Shown here one piece after another: positions 1 to 8,984 of a DNA stretch of 64,000 bases. Each line of letters begins with the position of its first letter. Position 1 is the first letter of the stretch. Under the pieces are notes generated by a model. That model saw only the letters and a program-made list of their open reading frames with translations, searched no databases and was not told where the DNA came from. The position numbers and the translations under genes are program-made. The stretch spans positions 62,001 to 126,000 of the forward strand of contig DATDAW010000002.1 of NCBI GenBank assembly GCA_036525185.1. The letters are read 5' to 3'. Source of the stretch: DATDAW01 sp036525185. GTDB taxonomy: Bacteria; Verrucomicrobiota; Verrucomicrobiia; Chthoniobacterales; DASVRZ01.

Positions 1-2
1 TG

Positions 3-959
3 GCGGTTTTCGCGGCTCTGTACGCACCGTGGATCGTTAGGAATTATCAGGTTACTGGCACGCCATTCGGCATTGCCTGGTACGCGGAGTTCGGGAGCGT
101 AGGCAATTCGGTCACTGGCTGGATGCGACAGTCGTCGACGGATCTGGGGAGTTGGTCTTTCAATGCCTTTCGGGGCAAAATCCAATCCGGGCTCGTTGGT
201 CAGCTTGGCCGGATCTACGCGTTGCTTGGCGGAAATGTTGCGGCAGCGATGTTCTTCGTGAGCCTATTGCATCGGTTCCGAAAAACCGAGATCGCATCGT
301 TTCGGTGGGCGGTGCTGTTAATGTGGGGTTTCGCCGCGATCGGGATGTCCGTTGCTGGATTGCCGCCTGAGAACAATATCTCGGAGAATCAGCTCCACGT
401 TCTGTTTATTCCGCTGATGATTCCCTTTGGAATGGCGTTCACGCTGAACTTGTGGTCACGGCTGGAAATCGAATACCAGTGGGCGCGCGTTGCATTTATC
501 ACGATGATTTTTGTTCTTAGCGGGGCGCAATTGATCATGGGGCTTATTCCGAGCGGGGCGCGTATCGTGTGGCCGCCGTATGCGCCGCGGATCATCCAAG
601 CTGTCGGCAAGTGGATGACGCCTGGCGAAATGGTCGCGTCGGACATGCCGTGGGCAGTGAGCTGGTATGCAGACCGGAAAAGTCTTCTACTGCCAGCGAC
701 CTTGCAGAAATTCAACGAGCTCAACGATTTTAACGAACTCGGTCTTCCGATCAATGGCTTGTTTTTAACGCCGGTCACCGGAAATCTTGCCGTTTCCGAC
801 GTCAAAACGGGAGAATATAAAGCGTGGAGTGCGATAATTCTGCGGGATACAGACAGCATCAAAATGTTCCCACTTAAATTCAGGCTCGACCTGCCCCCCC
901 TCAATCAGTGTGTATTTTACGCTGACAGCCCCCGCTGGGCGACATCAGCGCAGCGGTAA
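3..959 (+). CDS. Membrane glycosyltransferase (GT39/ArnT-like), C-terminal part
   Basis: The frame is open from the window edge to 959, so the gene starts upstream; 318 residues are visible. The first residues include a PWIVRNY segment, a hallmark of GT39/ArnT-like multi-spanning glycosyltransferases in the loop after the catalytic membrane region. About four hydrophobic segments follow (roughly residues 75-95, 100-122, 135-155 and 160-185), then a C-terminal soluble tail of about 130 residues. Such enzymes move sugars from polyprenyl-phosphate donors to lipids or proteins on the periplasmic side. Substrate cannot be told. The stop is 8 nt before xseB, suggesting cotranscription. The catalytic N-terminus is outside the window, so the family call is inference from the C-terminal half. 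Confidence 0.6.
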   Translation, partial: AVFAALYAPWIVRNYQVTGTPFGIAWYAEFGSVGNSVTGWMRQSSTDLGSWSFNAFRGKIQSGLVGQLGRIYALLGGNVAAAMFFVSLLHRFRKTEIASFRWAVLLMWGFAAIGMSVAGLPPENNISENQLHVLFIPLMIPFGMAFTLNLWSRLEIEYQWARVAFITMIFVLSGAQLIMGLIPSGARIVWPPYAPRIIQAVGKWMTPGEMVASDMPWAVSWYADRKSLLLPATLQKFNELNDFNELGLPINGLFLTPVTGNLAVSDVKTGEYKAWSAIILRDTDSIKMFPLKFRLDLPPLNQCVFYADSPRWATSAQR

Positions 960-967
960 GAATTTGC

Positions 968-1282
968 ATGATTCCACCTGATCCAGACTCTGTCCCCTTC
1001 GTCGAACCCCAGGACTACGAAGACGCCATGGCGCGCCTCGAAAATATCGTCCAGCGCATGGAGTCAGGCCAAATGCCTCTCGATCAATTGCTTGCATGCC
1101 ACGAAGAAGGGACGAAACTGGTGGCATTCTGCCAATTGAAACTTGAAGCTGCCGAAGAGCGTATCGCGTATGTCACCCGCAGAGCCGCCGAGACAGCGAA
1201 GACCGAAAAAGCAAGACCCTCCTCTCCAGCACCCGCCCAGAAGCCCGTTAGAAACCCATCCACCGATGTCAGTCTCTTCTGA
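968..1282 (+). CDS. xseB: Exodeoxyribonuclease VII small subunit
   Basis: Small subunit of exonuclease VII, which degrades single-stranded DNA as a complex with XseA. The 104-residue product has the family core at about residues 17-60: YEDAMARLENIVQRMESG, then PLDQLLACHEEG, then an LEAAEERI helix. The tail (about 75-104) is rich in Pro, Lys and Ala and probably disordered. The length is slightly above the usual 70-90 residues because of that tail. No xseA lies in the window. The gene sits between a glycosyltransferase and dxs; its stop overlaps the proposed dxs start, a neighbourhood seen in many bacteria (xseB-(ispA)-dxs). Confidence 0.9.
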   Translation: MIPPDPDSVPFVEPQDYEDAMARLENIVQRMESGQMPLDQLLACHEEGTKLVAFCQLKLEAAEERIAYVTRRAAETAKTEKARPSSPAPAQKPVRNPSTDVSLF

Positions 1283-3212
1283 TTTTTCCGTTCACCCGGT
1301 CGTCGATTCCATGTCCACCCGTCCTCTGCTCGATCGGATCAAGTCGCCTGCCGACGTCAAGAACATCGACGAGAATCAGCTGCCGCAGCTCGCGCAGGAA
1401 ATTCGTGACGAACTGATCCAAGTGCTTTCCGAAACAGGCGGCCATCTAGGGCCGAACCTTGGCGTGGTGGAACTCACCATTGCGTTGCATCGCGTTTTCA
1501 GCACTCCGGAAGACAAATTTGTCTTCGACGTCAGCCATCAGGGTTACGTCCACAAGCTCCTTACCGGCCGCCGCGATCGGATCCAGACGATCCGCCAATA
1601 CCAAGGCCTCAACGGGTTTCTTTTGCGGACTGAGAGCCCCCACGACAGCTACGGCGCGGGCCACGCGGGAACGGCGCTTTCCGCCGCACTCGGCATGGCC
1701 GTCGGACGTGACAAACGTGGTTCCAGCGAAAACGTTGTCTGCATTGCCGGTGACGCCGCTTTTACGTGCGGCACCAGCTACGAAGCGCTTAACAACGTCG
1801 CAGAGGCGACGCGGCGATTTATCATCGTTCTCAATGACAACGAATGGTCCATTGCCAAAAACGTCGGCGCTATTGCGCATTATCTGAACAAAATCACCAC
1901 CAATCCGGCTTACGCGCATTTGCACCAGCGCGCCGCGAATTTCATCCAACGTCTCGGAGGCAGAAGCGTCCTGAGCCTCGCGCACAAAGTCGAATCCGGC
2001 GTGAAGAACCTTCTCGTTCCCAGCGTTTTGTTCGAAGACCTTGGCATCCGTTACTATGGCCCGATCTATGGTCACGACATCCCTCTTCTCACTCGCACGT
2101 TTGAGTTCCTGAAAACCCAGGACGAACCGGTCATCCTCCATATCCTCACCCAAAAGGGCAAAGGTTACGCGCCAGCCATCGCAAAGCCGGACAAGTTCCA
2201 CGGCCTCGGCAAGTTTGCGGTCGACAATGGGGAAACGGCCAAGGCTCCTTCACCGACCTACTCTGAACTCATCGGCCAGAATCTCGCCAAGTTCGCCGAC
2301 ACCAATAACAAGATCGTCGCTATAACGGCTGCGATGCCCACCGGAACCGGGCTGACGCATTTCCAGAAAATGCATCCTGATCGCTTTTTTGACGTGGGCA
2401 TCGCCGAGGAACACGCCGCCCTGTTTGCCTGTGGCCTTGCGACGCAGGGATTCAAGCCGTTCCTGGCCATTTACTCGACCTTCATGCAACGGGCGTATGA
2501 CATGATCATTCACGATATTGCCCTGCAGAACCTCAATGTCGCCCTCTGTATGGATCGCGCCGGTCTCAGTGGGGATGACGGCCCCACGCACCATGGCCTG
2601 TTCGACATCGGCTATCTGCGACATGTCCCGGGTCTCGTCTTCATGCAGCCGCGGGACGAGGAGGAATTCGTGGACATGCTCTGGACCATGACCCATTACA
2701 ACGGCGGGCCGATCGCCATTCGTTATCCACGCGGCGCCGGCACGGGAGCGCAGCCGAAGTTCTCGCCTCGACTTCTCGAGGTCGGCAAATCCGAAGTCGT
2801 GCAGCATGGTCGGCAGGTCGCGCTTTTCGGTCTGGGCAACATGTTCGAAGTCGCGAGAGAAACGGCCCGGTTACTCGAAGCCGAAGGTATATCTGTTGCG
2901 CTCATCAATCCGCGCTGGATCAAGCCGATGGACGTCGCCACGTTGGAATTTTTCGCCCGCGGCGTCGAAGTCGTCTGCACGTTTGAAGACCACGTCCTGC
3001 ACAACGGCTACGGCTGTGCCGTCATGGAGCAGCTTGGCGACAGCGGCATCAAGACACCAGTCGTCCGCGTTGGCTGGCCCGACCAATTCATCGAGCACGG
3101 CACAATCCCGATCCTGCGTCGCAAGCATGGCCTGACAGCCGAGGCCGCTGTGGCAAAGATCAAGCCGTTCCTGAGGAACGCGACTCGTCCGCTTCCGAAA
3201 ACGGCTGCTTGA
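1266..3212 (+). CDS. dxs: 1-deoxy-D-xylulose-5-phosphate synthase
   Basis: Thiamine-diphosphate enzyme that condenses pyruvate with glyceraldehyde-3-phosphate, the first step of the MEP isoprenoid pathway. With ATG 1266 it is 648 residues. An alternative ATG at 1311 (MSTRPLLDRIKSP) gives 633 and matches the family N-terminus well; neither has a strong ribosome binding site. The ORF is open further upstream to 1143, but that overlaps xseB and looks non-coding. Recognisable are the GHLGPNLGVVELTIALH block, the cofactor region GDAAFTCG...NDNEWS (about 162-194), DVGIAEEHAA, and DRAGLSGDDGPTHHG in the transketolase-like C-terminal half. The usual GDG of the TPP motif reads GDA here. The overlap with xseB implies translational coupling. 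Confidence 0.95.
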   Translation: MSVSSDFSVHPVVDSMSTRPLLDRIKSPADVKNIDENQLPQLAQEIRDELIQVLSETGGHLGPNLGVVELTIALHRVFSTPEDKFVFDVSHQGYVHKLLTGRRDRIQTIRQYQGLNGFLLRTESPHDSYGAGHAGTALSAALGMAVGRDKRGSSENVVCIAGDAAFTCGTSYEALNNVAEATRRFIIVLNDNEWSIAKNVGAIAHYLNKITTNPAYAHLHQRAANFIQRLGGRSVLSLAHKVESGVKNLLVPSVLFEDLGIRYYGPIYGHDIPLLTRTFEFLKTQDEPVILHILTQKGKGYAPAIAKPDKFHGLGKFAVDNGETAKAPSPTYSELIGQNLAKFADTNNKIVAITAAMPTGTGLTHFQKMHPDRFFDVGIAEEHAALFACGLATQGFKPFLAIYSTFMQRAYDMIIHDIALQNLNVALCMDRAGLSGDDGPTHHGLFDIGYLRHVPGLVFMQPRDEEEFVDMLWTMTHYNGGPIAIRYPRGAGTGAQPKFSPRLLEVGKSEVVQHGRQVALFGLGNMFEVARETARLLEAEGISVALINPRWIKPMDVATLEFFARGVEVVCTFEDHVLHNGYGCAVMEQLGDSGIKTPVVRVGWPDQFIEHGTIPILRRKHGLTAEAAVAKIKPFLRNATRPLPKTAA

Positions 3213-3347
3213 AGTCGTCGAGTCAATTCGCCACCGGTACCCAGGTGACACTTCAAGCCTGAACGGTCCGTATGATTTTTCGCTTTCCATCACCAACTCG
3301 ATTGGTATGGTGCGAAACCCTCCGACGCCGACCCGTATCACCGAAAT

Positions 3348-3815
3348 ATGACGTTAGGAACCCTTTTGACCACCGATCAGATCCTGCCCAAAATGCAGGC
3401 CACCGAGCGTTGGGCCGCGATTGTCGAACTGGTGGACCTTCTCGTGGCCCGGAAAAAAATTGATGCCGAACATCGCGACCGGGTCCTTGCTGCGCTCAAG
3501 CAACGGGAAGAAACCATGTCCACTGGCATCGGCTTCGGCATTGCGATCCCGCATGCTTCGTCTGAATGTGTGAGTGAGGTCGTCGCCGCCTTTGGTCGGT
3601 CAGCCACCGGCATCGAATTCGATTCTCTCGACAACGCGCCCGTCAAATTCATCGTTCTCTTCGTGGTTCCAAAGGACCAGTTTCAAATCCATCTGCGCAC
3701 GCTGGCCGCCATTGCAAAATTTCTCAACGACCGGAACGTCCGCAACCAGCTGAGCACGGCCACGGGCGCTGAGGACATCCTCGCCATTTTCGAAAACAAA
3801 ACCGCCAAAGCCTGA
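3348..3815 (+). CDS. PTS EIIA (type 2/PtsN-like) domain protein
   Basis: A 155-residue single-domain protein of the phosphotransferase EIIA fructose/nitrogen class. The phosphorylatable histidine is in the GIAIPHAS motif (His about residue 67), and the KFIVLFVVPKDQFQIHLRTLAAIAKFL stretch (read in two pieces) matches the second half of the fold. Stand-alone EIIA proteins usually take phosphate from an Npr-type protein and act as regulators rather than sugar carriers. No EIIB/EIIC, HPr or EI gene is nearby, which favours a regulatory role (inference). It lies between dxs and argS with 135 and 15 nt gaps on the same strand. ATG 3348 is preceded by no strong Shine-Dalgarno. Confidence 0.85.
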   Translation: MTLGTLLTTDQILPKMQATERWAAIVELVDLLVARKKIDAEHRDRVLAALKQREETMSTGIGFGIAIPHASSECVSEVVAAFGRSATGIEFDSLDNAPVKFIVLFVVPKDQFQIHLRTLAAIAKFLNDRNVRNQLSTATGAEDILAIFENKTAKA

Positions 3816-3830
3816 CGGTTACGTCGTTCC

Positions 3831-5588
3831 ATGCAGACACCGCAGGCGCTTCTGGCGGAAAAGCTTTCCGATGCCGTCCTTCCGCAATTTCCCGACGCGA
3901 ACATTCAGGTCGGTCCGGCCACCGATACCCGTTTTGGCGATTATCAGAGCAACGTCGCAATGACGGTTGCGAAGGCAGCCAGGCGCAACCCGCGCGAGGT
4001 CGCCGCGGAAATCATCTCACGCCTCCATCTCGCAGACATTTCTGAAAAGCCGGAAATCGCAGGACCTGGCTTCATCAATTTCCGCCTGAAAACGGATTGG
4101 CTGGGGCAGCAGTTTTCCCAACTTGCGACGGATGACCGCCTCGGCATTCCACCGCTGGAGAAGCCCAAGAAATACGTCATCGATTTCAGTTCGCCGAACG
4201 TTGCCAAGCCAATGCACATCGGCCATCTGCGCTCGACCATCCTTGGCGATACCCTGGCTCGGATCGCCGAATTTCTCGGCCACAGCGTCACCCGCGACAA
4301 TCATATCGGCGACTGGGGTACTCAGTTCGGCATGCTGCTGGCGGGCTGGAAAACAGAGTTGAATCCGGATGCGCTCTCCGCCGATCCCACCGCGGAAATG
4401 GAGCGGCTCTACAAACTCATTTCCGCCCGGTGCAAGGATGATCCCGCTACGCTTGATCGCGTGCGGCAGGAACTTGTTCTGCTTCAATCCGGCGATGCGG
4501 AGAATCTCGATCTCTGGAAGGAAATGATCCGGCTTTCCGAGTGTCAATTTGAGATGATCTATGCGCGCCTTGGCATCCGGTTCGATGTGGTGCTGGGTGA
4601 AAGTTTTTACAATCCATGGCTGAAGGACGTCGTCGAAGCCCTGAAAGCCGCCGGTATCGTGCGGGAGAGCGAAGGGGCATGGTGCGTTTTTTCCGATGGC
4701 TCCGTGAAACCCGAGGAAGACCCCTTTCTTATCAAAGACAAGGATGGCTGGCGGGACAACCCGGCACTCGTGCAAAAAAGCGACGGTGGTTTCAACTACA
4801 CGACCACCGACATCGCGACGCTGGAATACCGTCTCAAAACGTGGGCGCCGGAGGAGATTATTGTGACAACCGACGGCCGGCAGCAGCTTCATTTCCGGCA
4901 ACTTTTCGCCATTTTCCGCCGCTGGCAGCCCGAAGCCGCTGCCAAGGTCAGGCTCAGTCACGTGTGGTTCGGGACCATTCTCGGTGGCGACGGCAAGCCG
5001 TTCAAGACGCGTTCCGGTGAAACCGTCAAACTGGCCGACCTGCTCGATGAAGCGGAGGAAAGAGCATTTGCATTGGTTTCCGAGAAAAACCCGGAACTTC
5101 CTGAAAACGAACGCCGCGAGGTTGCGCGGATTGTCGGTCTTGGGGCCGTCAAATACGCGGATTTGCTGCCCAACCGGCAGAGCGACTACGTTTTCTCATG
5201 GGACAAAATGTTAAGTTTCCAGGGGAACACGGCGCCCTATTTGCAATACAGCTATGTTAGAATTCAGTCGATTTTTCGCAAAGGAGGTTCCCCCGCGATA
5301 TCGGCGAAGAACATCGTTCTCTCGGAGGCTGCGGAAATTAGTCTGGCCAAAAAGTTGTTGCAATTCGGAGAGGTGCTTCCGACGGTTCTCGACGATCATC
5401 GGCCTAACATTCTCGCGAACTATCTTTACGAACTGGCTTCGGCGTTTCACGGTTTTTTCGAAAGCTGCCCCGTGCTGAAATCGGAAGGCGCGACCCGCGA
5501 GACACGTCTCGCTCTCTGCGCAACAACCGCGCGAACTCTGGAACGCGGACTCGATTTGCTAGGCATTGAAGTTCCGGAACGAATGTAA
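3831..5588 (+). CDS. argS: Arginyl-tRNA synthetase
   Basis: Class I aminoacyl-tRNA synthetase that charges tRNA-Arg. The 585-residue length is typical. The N-terminal Add-1 domain (about 1-90) contains the ATDTRFGDYQSNVAM block. The HIGH signature is in NVAKPMHIGHLRSTILGD (about 123-140), and the KMSKS-equivalent loop is KPFKTRSGETVKL (about 387-399), the degenerate form usual for ArgRS. The DALR anticodon-binding domain forms the last 130 residues. It starts 15 nt after the EIIA gene and is probably cotranscribed. It is the last gene before an insertion sequence that begins about 300 nt downstream. Confidence 0.97.
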   Translation: MQTPQALLAEKLSDAVLPQFPDANIQVGPATDTRFGDYQSNVAMTVAKAARRNPREVAAEIISRLHLADISEKPEIAGPGFINFRLKTDWLGQQFSQLATDDRLGIPPLEKPKKYVIDFSSPNVAKPMHIGHLRSTILGDTLARIAEFLGHSVTRDNHIGDWGTQFGMLLAGWKTELNPDALSADPTAEMERLYKLISARCKDDPATLDRVRQELVLLQSGDAENLDLWKEMIRLSECQFEMIYARLGIRFDVVLGESFYNPWLKDVVEALKAAGIVRESEGAWCVFSDGSVKPEEDPFLIKDKDGWRDNPALVQKSDGGFNYTTTDIATLEYRLKTWAPEEIIVTTDGRQQLHFRQLFAIFRRWQPEAAAKVRLSHVWFGTILGGDGKPFKTRSGETVKLADLLDEAEERAFALVSEKNPELPENERREVARIVGLGAVKYADLLPNRQSDYVFSWDKMLSFQGNTAPYLQYSYVRIQSIFRKGGSPAISAKNIVLSEAAEISLAKKLLQFGEVLPTVLDDHRPNILANYLYELASAFHGFFESCPVLKSEGATRETRLALCATTARTLERGLDLLGIEVPERM

Positions 5589-5900
5589 CGTTGCCGTGCA
5601 TTCACCTGGTTCACGGCCGAACCGTGTGCTGCCTTTGGCGATGTCAGGCTGGCGTAAAACCTGCCGCAAATAGATAGTCTTGAGACGGCATGAGGTGAGC
5701 GTTATCACGCCCAATGGCGCATTTCTTGAGGATCCAAAATTGTCGCAGTTTGGCGCCAGCGGCAATGATGTATCGTGGACGACCAAACGACCGCTCCAAA
5801 AGGGATGTCACACGGAGACGCGGAGAAAACGGAGAACGGATACCGGAGAAACCAAAGCTACGGTTTTCTTCTTTGCAGCAAACGGTTCACCGTTTTGGAA
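5589..5900. other. Intergenic segment upstream of the insertion sequence
   Basis: No gene is supported here. From about 5809 to 5850 there is a purine-rich stretch of degenerate CGGAGA units (cacggagacgcggag and similar), a type of low-complexity interspersed repeat often seen between genes in environmental bacterial genomes. A short perfect palindrome, aaacgg-ttca-ccgttt, lies at 5880-5895, directly before the candidate left end of the insertion sequence. I see no terminator for argS. Confidence 0.5.
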
Positions 5901-5923
5901 GCTAACCCGACTTCGCGGATTCG
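5901..5923 (+). repeat. Left inverted repeat of the insertion sequence
   Basis: Matches the reverse complement of 7941-7963 at 21 of 23 bases; mismatches are at the second and fifth positions. A further matched inner arm follows at 5959-5972. Confidence 0.6.
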
Positions 5924-6070
5924 GGAGTGATTTATGGAAAATCGAAGTTTTTTCGCTTCGTAAGTGGTTGATTTTCAGGTGAGGGCCTCCGGGAAACCCT
6001 CCAAAAAGGCTTGTAGTGCAGACCTACCCTATTCCCAGAATGAAAAATTTGCGCATAATCCCTTGCCGTC

Positions 6071-7884
6071 ATGTTTCTGCGTTGCAGCACTCGAAAAAAA
6101 GGCGGCAAGCTTCATCGATACTGGAGCATTGTTGAAAACAAACGGGTTTCCTCTGGCAAAGTCGTGCAGCGGCACGTGCTTTACCTAGGCGAAATTAACA
6201 GCGCGCAATGCGATAGCTGGCAGGAGACGATCGAGGTCTTTGACGATGGGGCACCGCGGCCCAAGACTAGGGAACTCTTAAGCGATGCGATGGATGCCGG
6301 GACGGTCGTGGCTCGGCAAGTGGAGACTGGACTGGGAGAAGCTGTGCGCATCCGCGCCTCGGAAATGACTCTGCGCCGACCCCGGCAATGGGGCGCCTGC
6401 TGGCTGGCATGCCATCTCTATGCGTTAGTTGGCTTGGATAAGTTCTTCGCTGAACGCTTGCCACCCAGCCGCAAAGGCACCCGCTGGGATTTGATCCTCC
6501 AAACTCTGTGCTGTTACCGGCTCATTTCCCCTGGCAGCGAGTGGCGGCTGCATCGGCACTGGTTCGAGCACAGCGCGATGTCAGACCTGCTCGGGGAAGA
6601 CTTTTCGCTGGCTGAAATCCATAAACTCTACGACTGCCACGACCATCTCCTAGCTCACAAAGAGGCGCTCTTTTCGCACTTACAACAGCGCTGGAAGACC
6701 TCTTCAACGCCCGTTTTGAAGTGCTGCTTTATGATCTAACCAGCACGTATTTTGAAAGTGATCCGCCGTTTCCTGAAGGGGACAAGCGCCAGTTTGGATA
6801 CAGCCGCGACAAGCGTGGGGACTGCGTGCAGGTGGTCATCGCGCTGGTGGTGACGCCCGAGGGCTTTCCGCTAGCCTACGAAGTGATGGCGGGCAATACT
6901 AGCGATAAGACCACGCTCAAGGACTTCCTGGCGAAAATTGAAAACCAATACGGCAAGGCGGAGCGCATCTGGGTGATGGACCGGGGTATCCCCACCGAGG
7001 AAGTACTTGAGCAAATGCGCTCGAGCACTCCACCGGTGCATTATCTGGTGGGCACGCCCAAGGGGCGATTGAGCAAACTGGAAGCTGACCTGGCACAGCG
7101 ACCGTGGCAGGAGGTGCGCGAGGACATCGAAGTCAAACTGCTGCCGCAGGAGGGCGAACTCTATGTCTTTGCCCAGAGCCGTTCCCGGATCGAAAAGGAG
7201 CGGGCGATGCGACGGCGCTCGTTGCGAGGCCTCCTCAAGCGGCTGGCCGAGTTGCGGGCCATGAAACGGCTGCGGCGCGATGAACTCCTGATCAAGATTG
7301 GGCAGGCCAAGGCTCAAGCGGGGCGCGCCTTTGATCTGGTGGATCTGCGCCTGCCCAAAGCGGGTGAACCTGTTAACGAAGAGACTTTCCGCTTCTCGTT
7401 GAACCGGCCGAAACTGCGGGTGGCGCGCCGGCGCGAAGGCCGCTATCTGCTGCGCAGCAATCTGTGTGAACAGGAGCCTGGCAAGCTGTGGGAGTTCTAC
7501 ATGCAACTCACCCAAATCGAGGAAGCCTTCAAGACGATCAAGGGCGATCTGGCCATACGCCCCATCTATCATCAGCGCCAGGAGCGAATCGAAGCGCACA
7601 TCTTTATCGCGTTCCTAGCATACTGTGTGCAGGTGACCTTAAGCCGCCGGCTGCGCGATCTGGCGCCGGGACTGACGGCACGCTCGGTGCTCGAAAAGTT
7701 CGCGGCCGTGCAAATGCTCGATGTGCATATGCCCACCACCGACAGCCGCGAGGTGATCTTCACCCGATACACCCAACCCGAGAACGAACTCCAGCTGTTG
7801 CTGAGCCGGCTAAAACTGGAACTACCCACTCAAGCGCCACCGCGAATTACGACCGCCCAAGTCCCATCAAAACAGCCCTTGTAG
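6071..7884 (+). pseudogene. IS1634/IS4-superfamily DDE transposase, frameshifted
   Basis: Two overlapping frames together encode one transposase. The first (6071-6739) begins MFLRCSTRKKGGKLHRYWS, the usual start of IS1634-type transposases with a YWSIVENKR strand. The second (open through 6721-7884) carries LLYDLTSTYFE with the first catalytic Asp, GNTSDKTTL, VMDRGIPTEE with the second Asp region, and a C-terminal QIEEAFKTIKGDL block holding the catalytic Glu. The frame changes by -1 near 6690-6700: frame 2 reads ...LQQRWK and the continuation DLFNARFE is in frame 1. No slippery heptamer is present there, so a single-base deletion is the likelier explanation than programmed frameshifting. The element is probably inactive. 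Confidence 0.8.
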
Positions 7885-7940
7885 TGCAGACTTTTTGAAT
7901 GCCTGCCCTGATTATGAACCACTTACGCATTTTTTATCCT

Positions 7941-7963
7941 CGAATCCGCGAAGTCGGGCTAAC
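7941..7963 (-). repeat. Right inverted repeat of the insertion sequence
   Basis: Partner of 5901-5923 (21 of 23 bases). The inner arm 7914-7927 pairs with 5959-5972 at 13 of 14 bases. The gap between outer and inner arm is shorter here (13 nt) than on the left (35 nt), so one end has had an insertion or deletion. Confidence 0.6.
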
Positions 7964-8073
7964 TAATTACCGAGGTCGATCTTCACGTCGGACACCGATC
8001 GTGCGCAGAAGCGAAAGCACACGACCGGAGTTTGCCGGGCGCGCCGGCTCCGCATGAGCGAAGGCGATGTCTT

Positions 8074-8625
8074 CTATTTTGGCAGGACAACCGAATCGAT
8101 CACGTGAATGACGCCGTTCGATTGATACACATCGTAGGTGGAGATGTTAGCCATGGCGCCTTTTTCGTCCGTAAGCTGGATGTTATGCGGCCCGTTCATT
8201 GTTGCCTTCAAGGTTTCACCCGAAACAGTCTTCAGTTTGGCCGTTCCTTTCCCGGACTTGATCTCCTTGGTTAGCGTGGCGAAATCCAATTTGCCCGGAA
8301 CGACATGATAGGTCAGGATTTGGGTTAGTGTCTCCTTGTTTTCCGGTTTTATGAGACTTTCCACAGTGCCTGCAGGCAGTTTGCCAAATGCGGCATTGGT
8401 CGGCGCGAAGACTGTGAAAGGACCTTTGCCTTTCAACGTATCGACCAAGCCAGCCGCTTTTACGGCCGCGACCAATGTGGTGTGGTCGGCGGAGTTAACC
8501 GCGTTGTCGATGATGTCTTTGGCCGGGAACATGGCCTGACCGCCGACGACGACGGTGTTGGCGGCGAGGAGCGACGAAGTGCAGAGCGTGAGAATCAACG
8601 CCGTGGCTTTGAGAGTGCGAAGCAT
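8074..8625 (-). CDS. Secreted fasciclin (FAS1) domain protein
   Basis: A 183-residue exported protein. Residues 1-21 form a signal peptide (MLRTLKATALILTLCTSSLLA), and residues about 35-182 form one FAS1 domain with the TVFAPTNAAFGKLP box and the C-terminal VIHVIDSVVLP box. FAS1 domains mediate adhesion or ligand binding; mycobacterial MPT70 and MPT83 are the best-known bacterial examples. The gene is divergent from an ECF sigma factor and RskA-type anti-sigma factor (8985-10309), and MPT70/83 are the targets of SigK/RskA, so the same control is likely here (inference). No lipobox is present, so the product should be released or periplasmic. Confidence 0.92.
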   Translation of the reverse strand: MLRTLKATALILTLCTSSLLAANTVVVGGQAMFPAKDIIDNAVNSADHTTLVAAVKAAGLVDTLKGKGPFTVFAPTNAAFGKLPAGTVESLIKPENKETLTQILTYHVVPGKLDFATLTKEIKSGKGTAKLKTVSGETLKATMNGPHNIQLTDEKGAMANISTYDVYQSNGVIHVIDSVVLPK

Positions 8626-8984
8626 AGTTAGTTACGAGTGTAATGGTGATTGTTTGTTGCTACGGAACTCGTCACGGGCGCCACGTTGGTGGGGCGAAAC
8701 TTGATAGATATTCCGTTGTGCTACGAGATGCGGAGAACGTGGGAATTTGGATGCAATGTTTTTGCGCGCTCTTTTTTTGACAAGCAAATGAGAAACCTGT
8801 TCAGCGGCTGGCTGGTTGGCGGGGGGATAGCGATGTGCGCATCCAATTGTTTCGGGTGTGCGCATCTTGATAGAATATGTTCGCAACGTGTTTGACATCC
8901 TGGCAGTCTGCGTTTGCGAATGTTCCAAACCGCCTTGGACTCCTGCTTGACAACTCAATCCCGTGGCGCGAGTCGGATCCCATC
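8626..8984. promoter_or_regulatory. Divergent promoter region between the FAS1 gene and the ECF sigma gene
   Basis: A 359-bp divergent intergenic region. It holds a 9-bp direct repeat GTGCGCATC at 8835-8843 and 8858-8866 (start-to-start 23 bp, about two helical turns). TTGACA-like hexamers occur at 8777-8782 and 8892-8897 in the plus direction, but neither has a good -10 at the right distance. I could not find a pair of identical ECF-type promoters facing both ways, so the actual start sites are unknown. The ECF reading frame is open back to 8877, but its likely start is ATG 8985. Confidence 0.4.
8835..8866 (+). repeat. Direct repeat GTGCGCATC x2 in the divergent promoter region
   Basis: Two perfect 9-bp copies, 8835-8843 and 8858-8866, separated by 14 nt. 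Their position in the shared upstream region of the FAS1 and sigma-factor genes makes a regulator-binding site possible; nothing else supports it. Confidence 0.4.

Larger units (their letters stand above)
5901..7963 (+). mobile_element. IS1634-type insertion sequence, candidate limits
   Basis: The transposase gene (6071-7884) is bracketed by an imperfect inverted repeat. 5901-5923 (gctaacccgacttcgcggat, then tcg) matches the reverse complement of 7941-7963 at 21 of 23 positions. A second, inner pair, 5959-5972 against 7914-7927, matches at 13 of 14. This gives an element of about 2.06 kb, near the upper end for the IS1634 group. No convincing target-site duplication is visible just outside these ends, so the exact borders are uncertain. 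A 14-bp direct repeat, cttgtagtgcagac, also flanks the coding region at 6010-6023 and 7878-7891. Confidence 0.6.

Noticed and set aside
1446..2201. 251-codon minus-strand frame inside dxs
   Set aside because: Shadow frame of a well-conserved gene; it has no recognisable domain.
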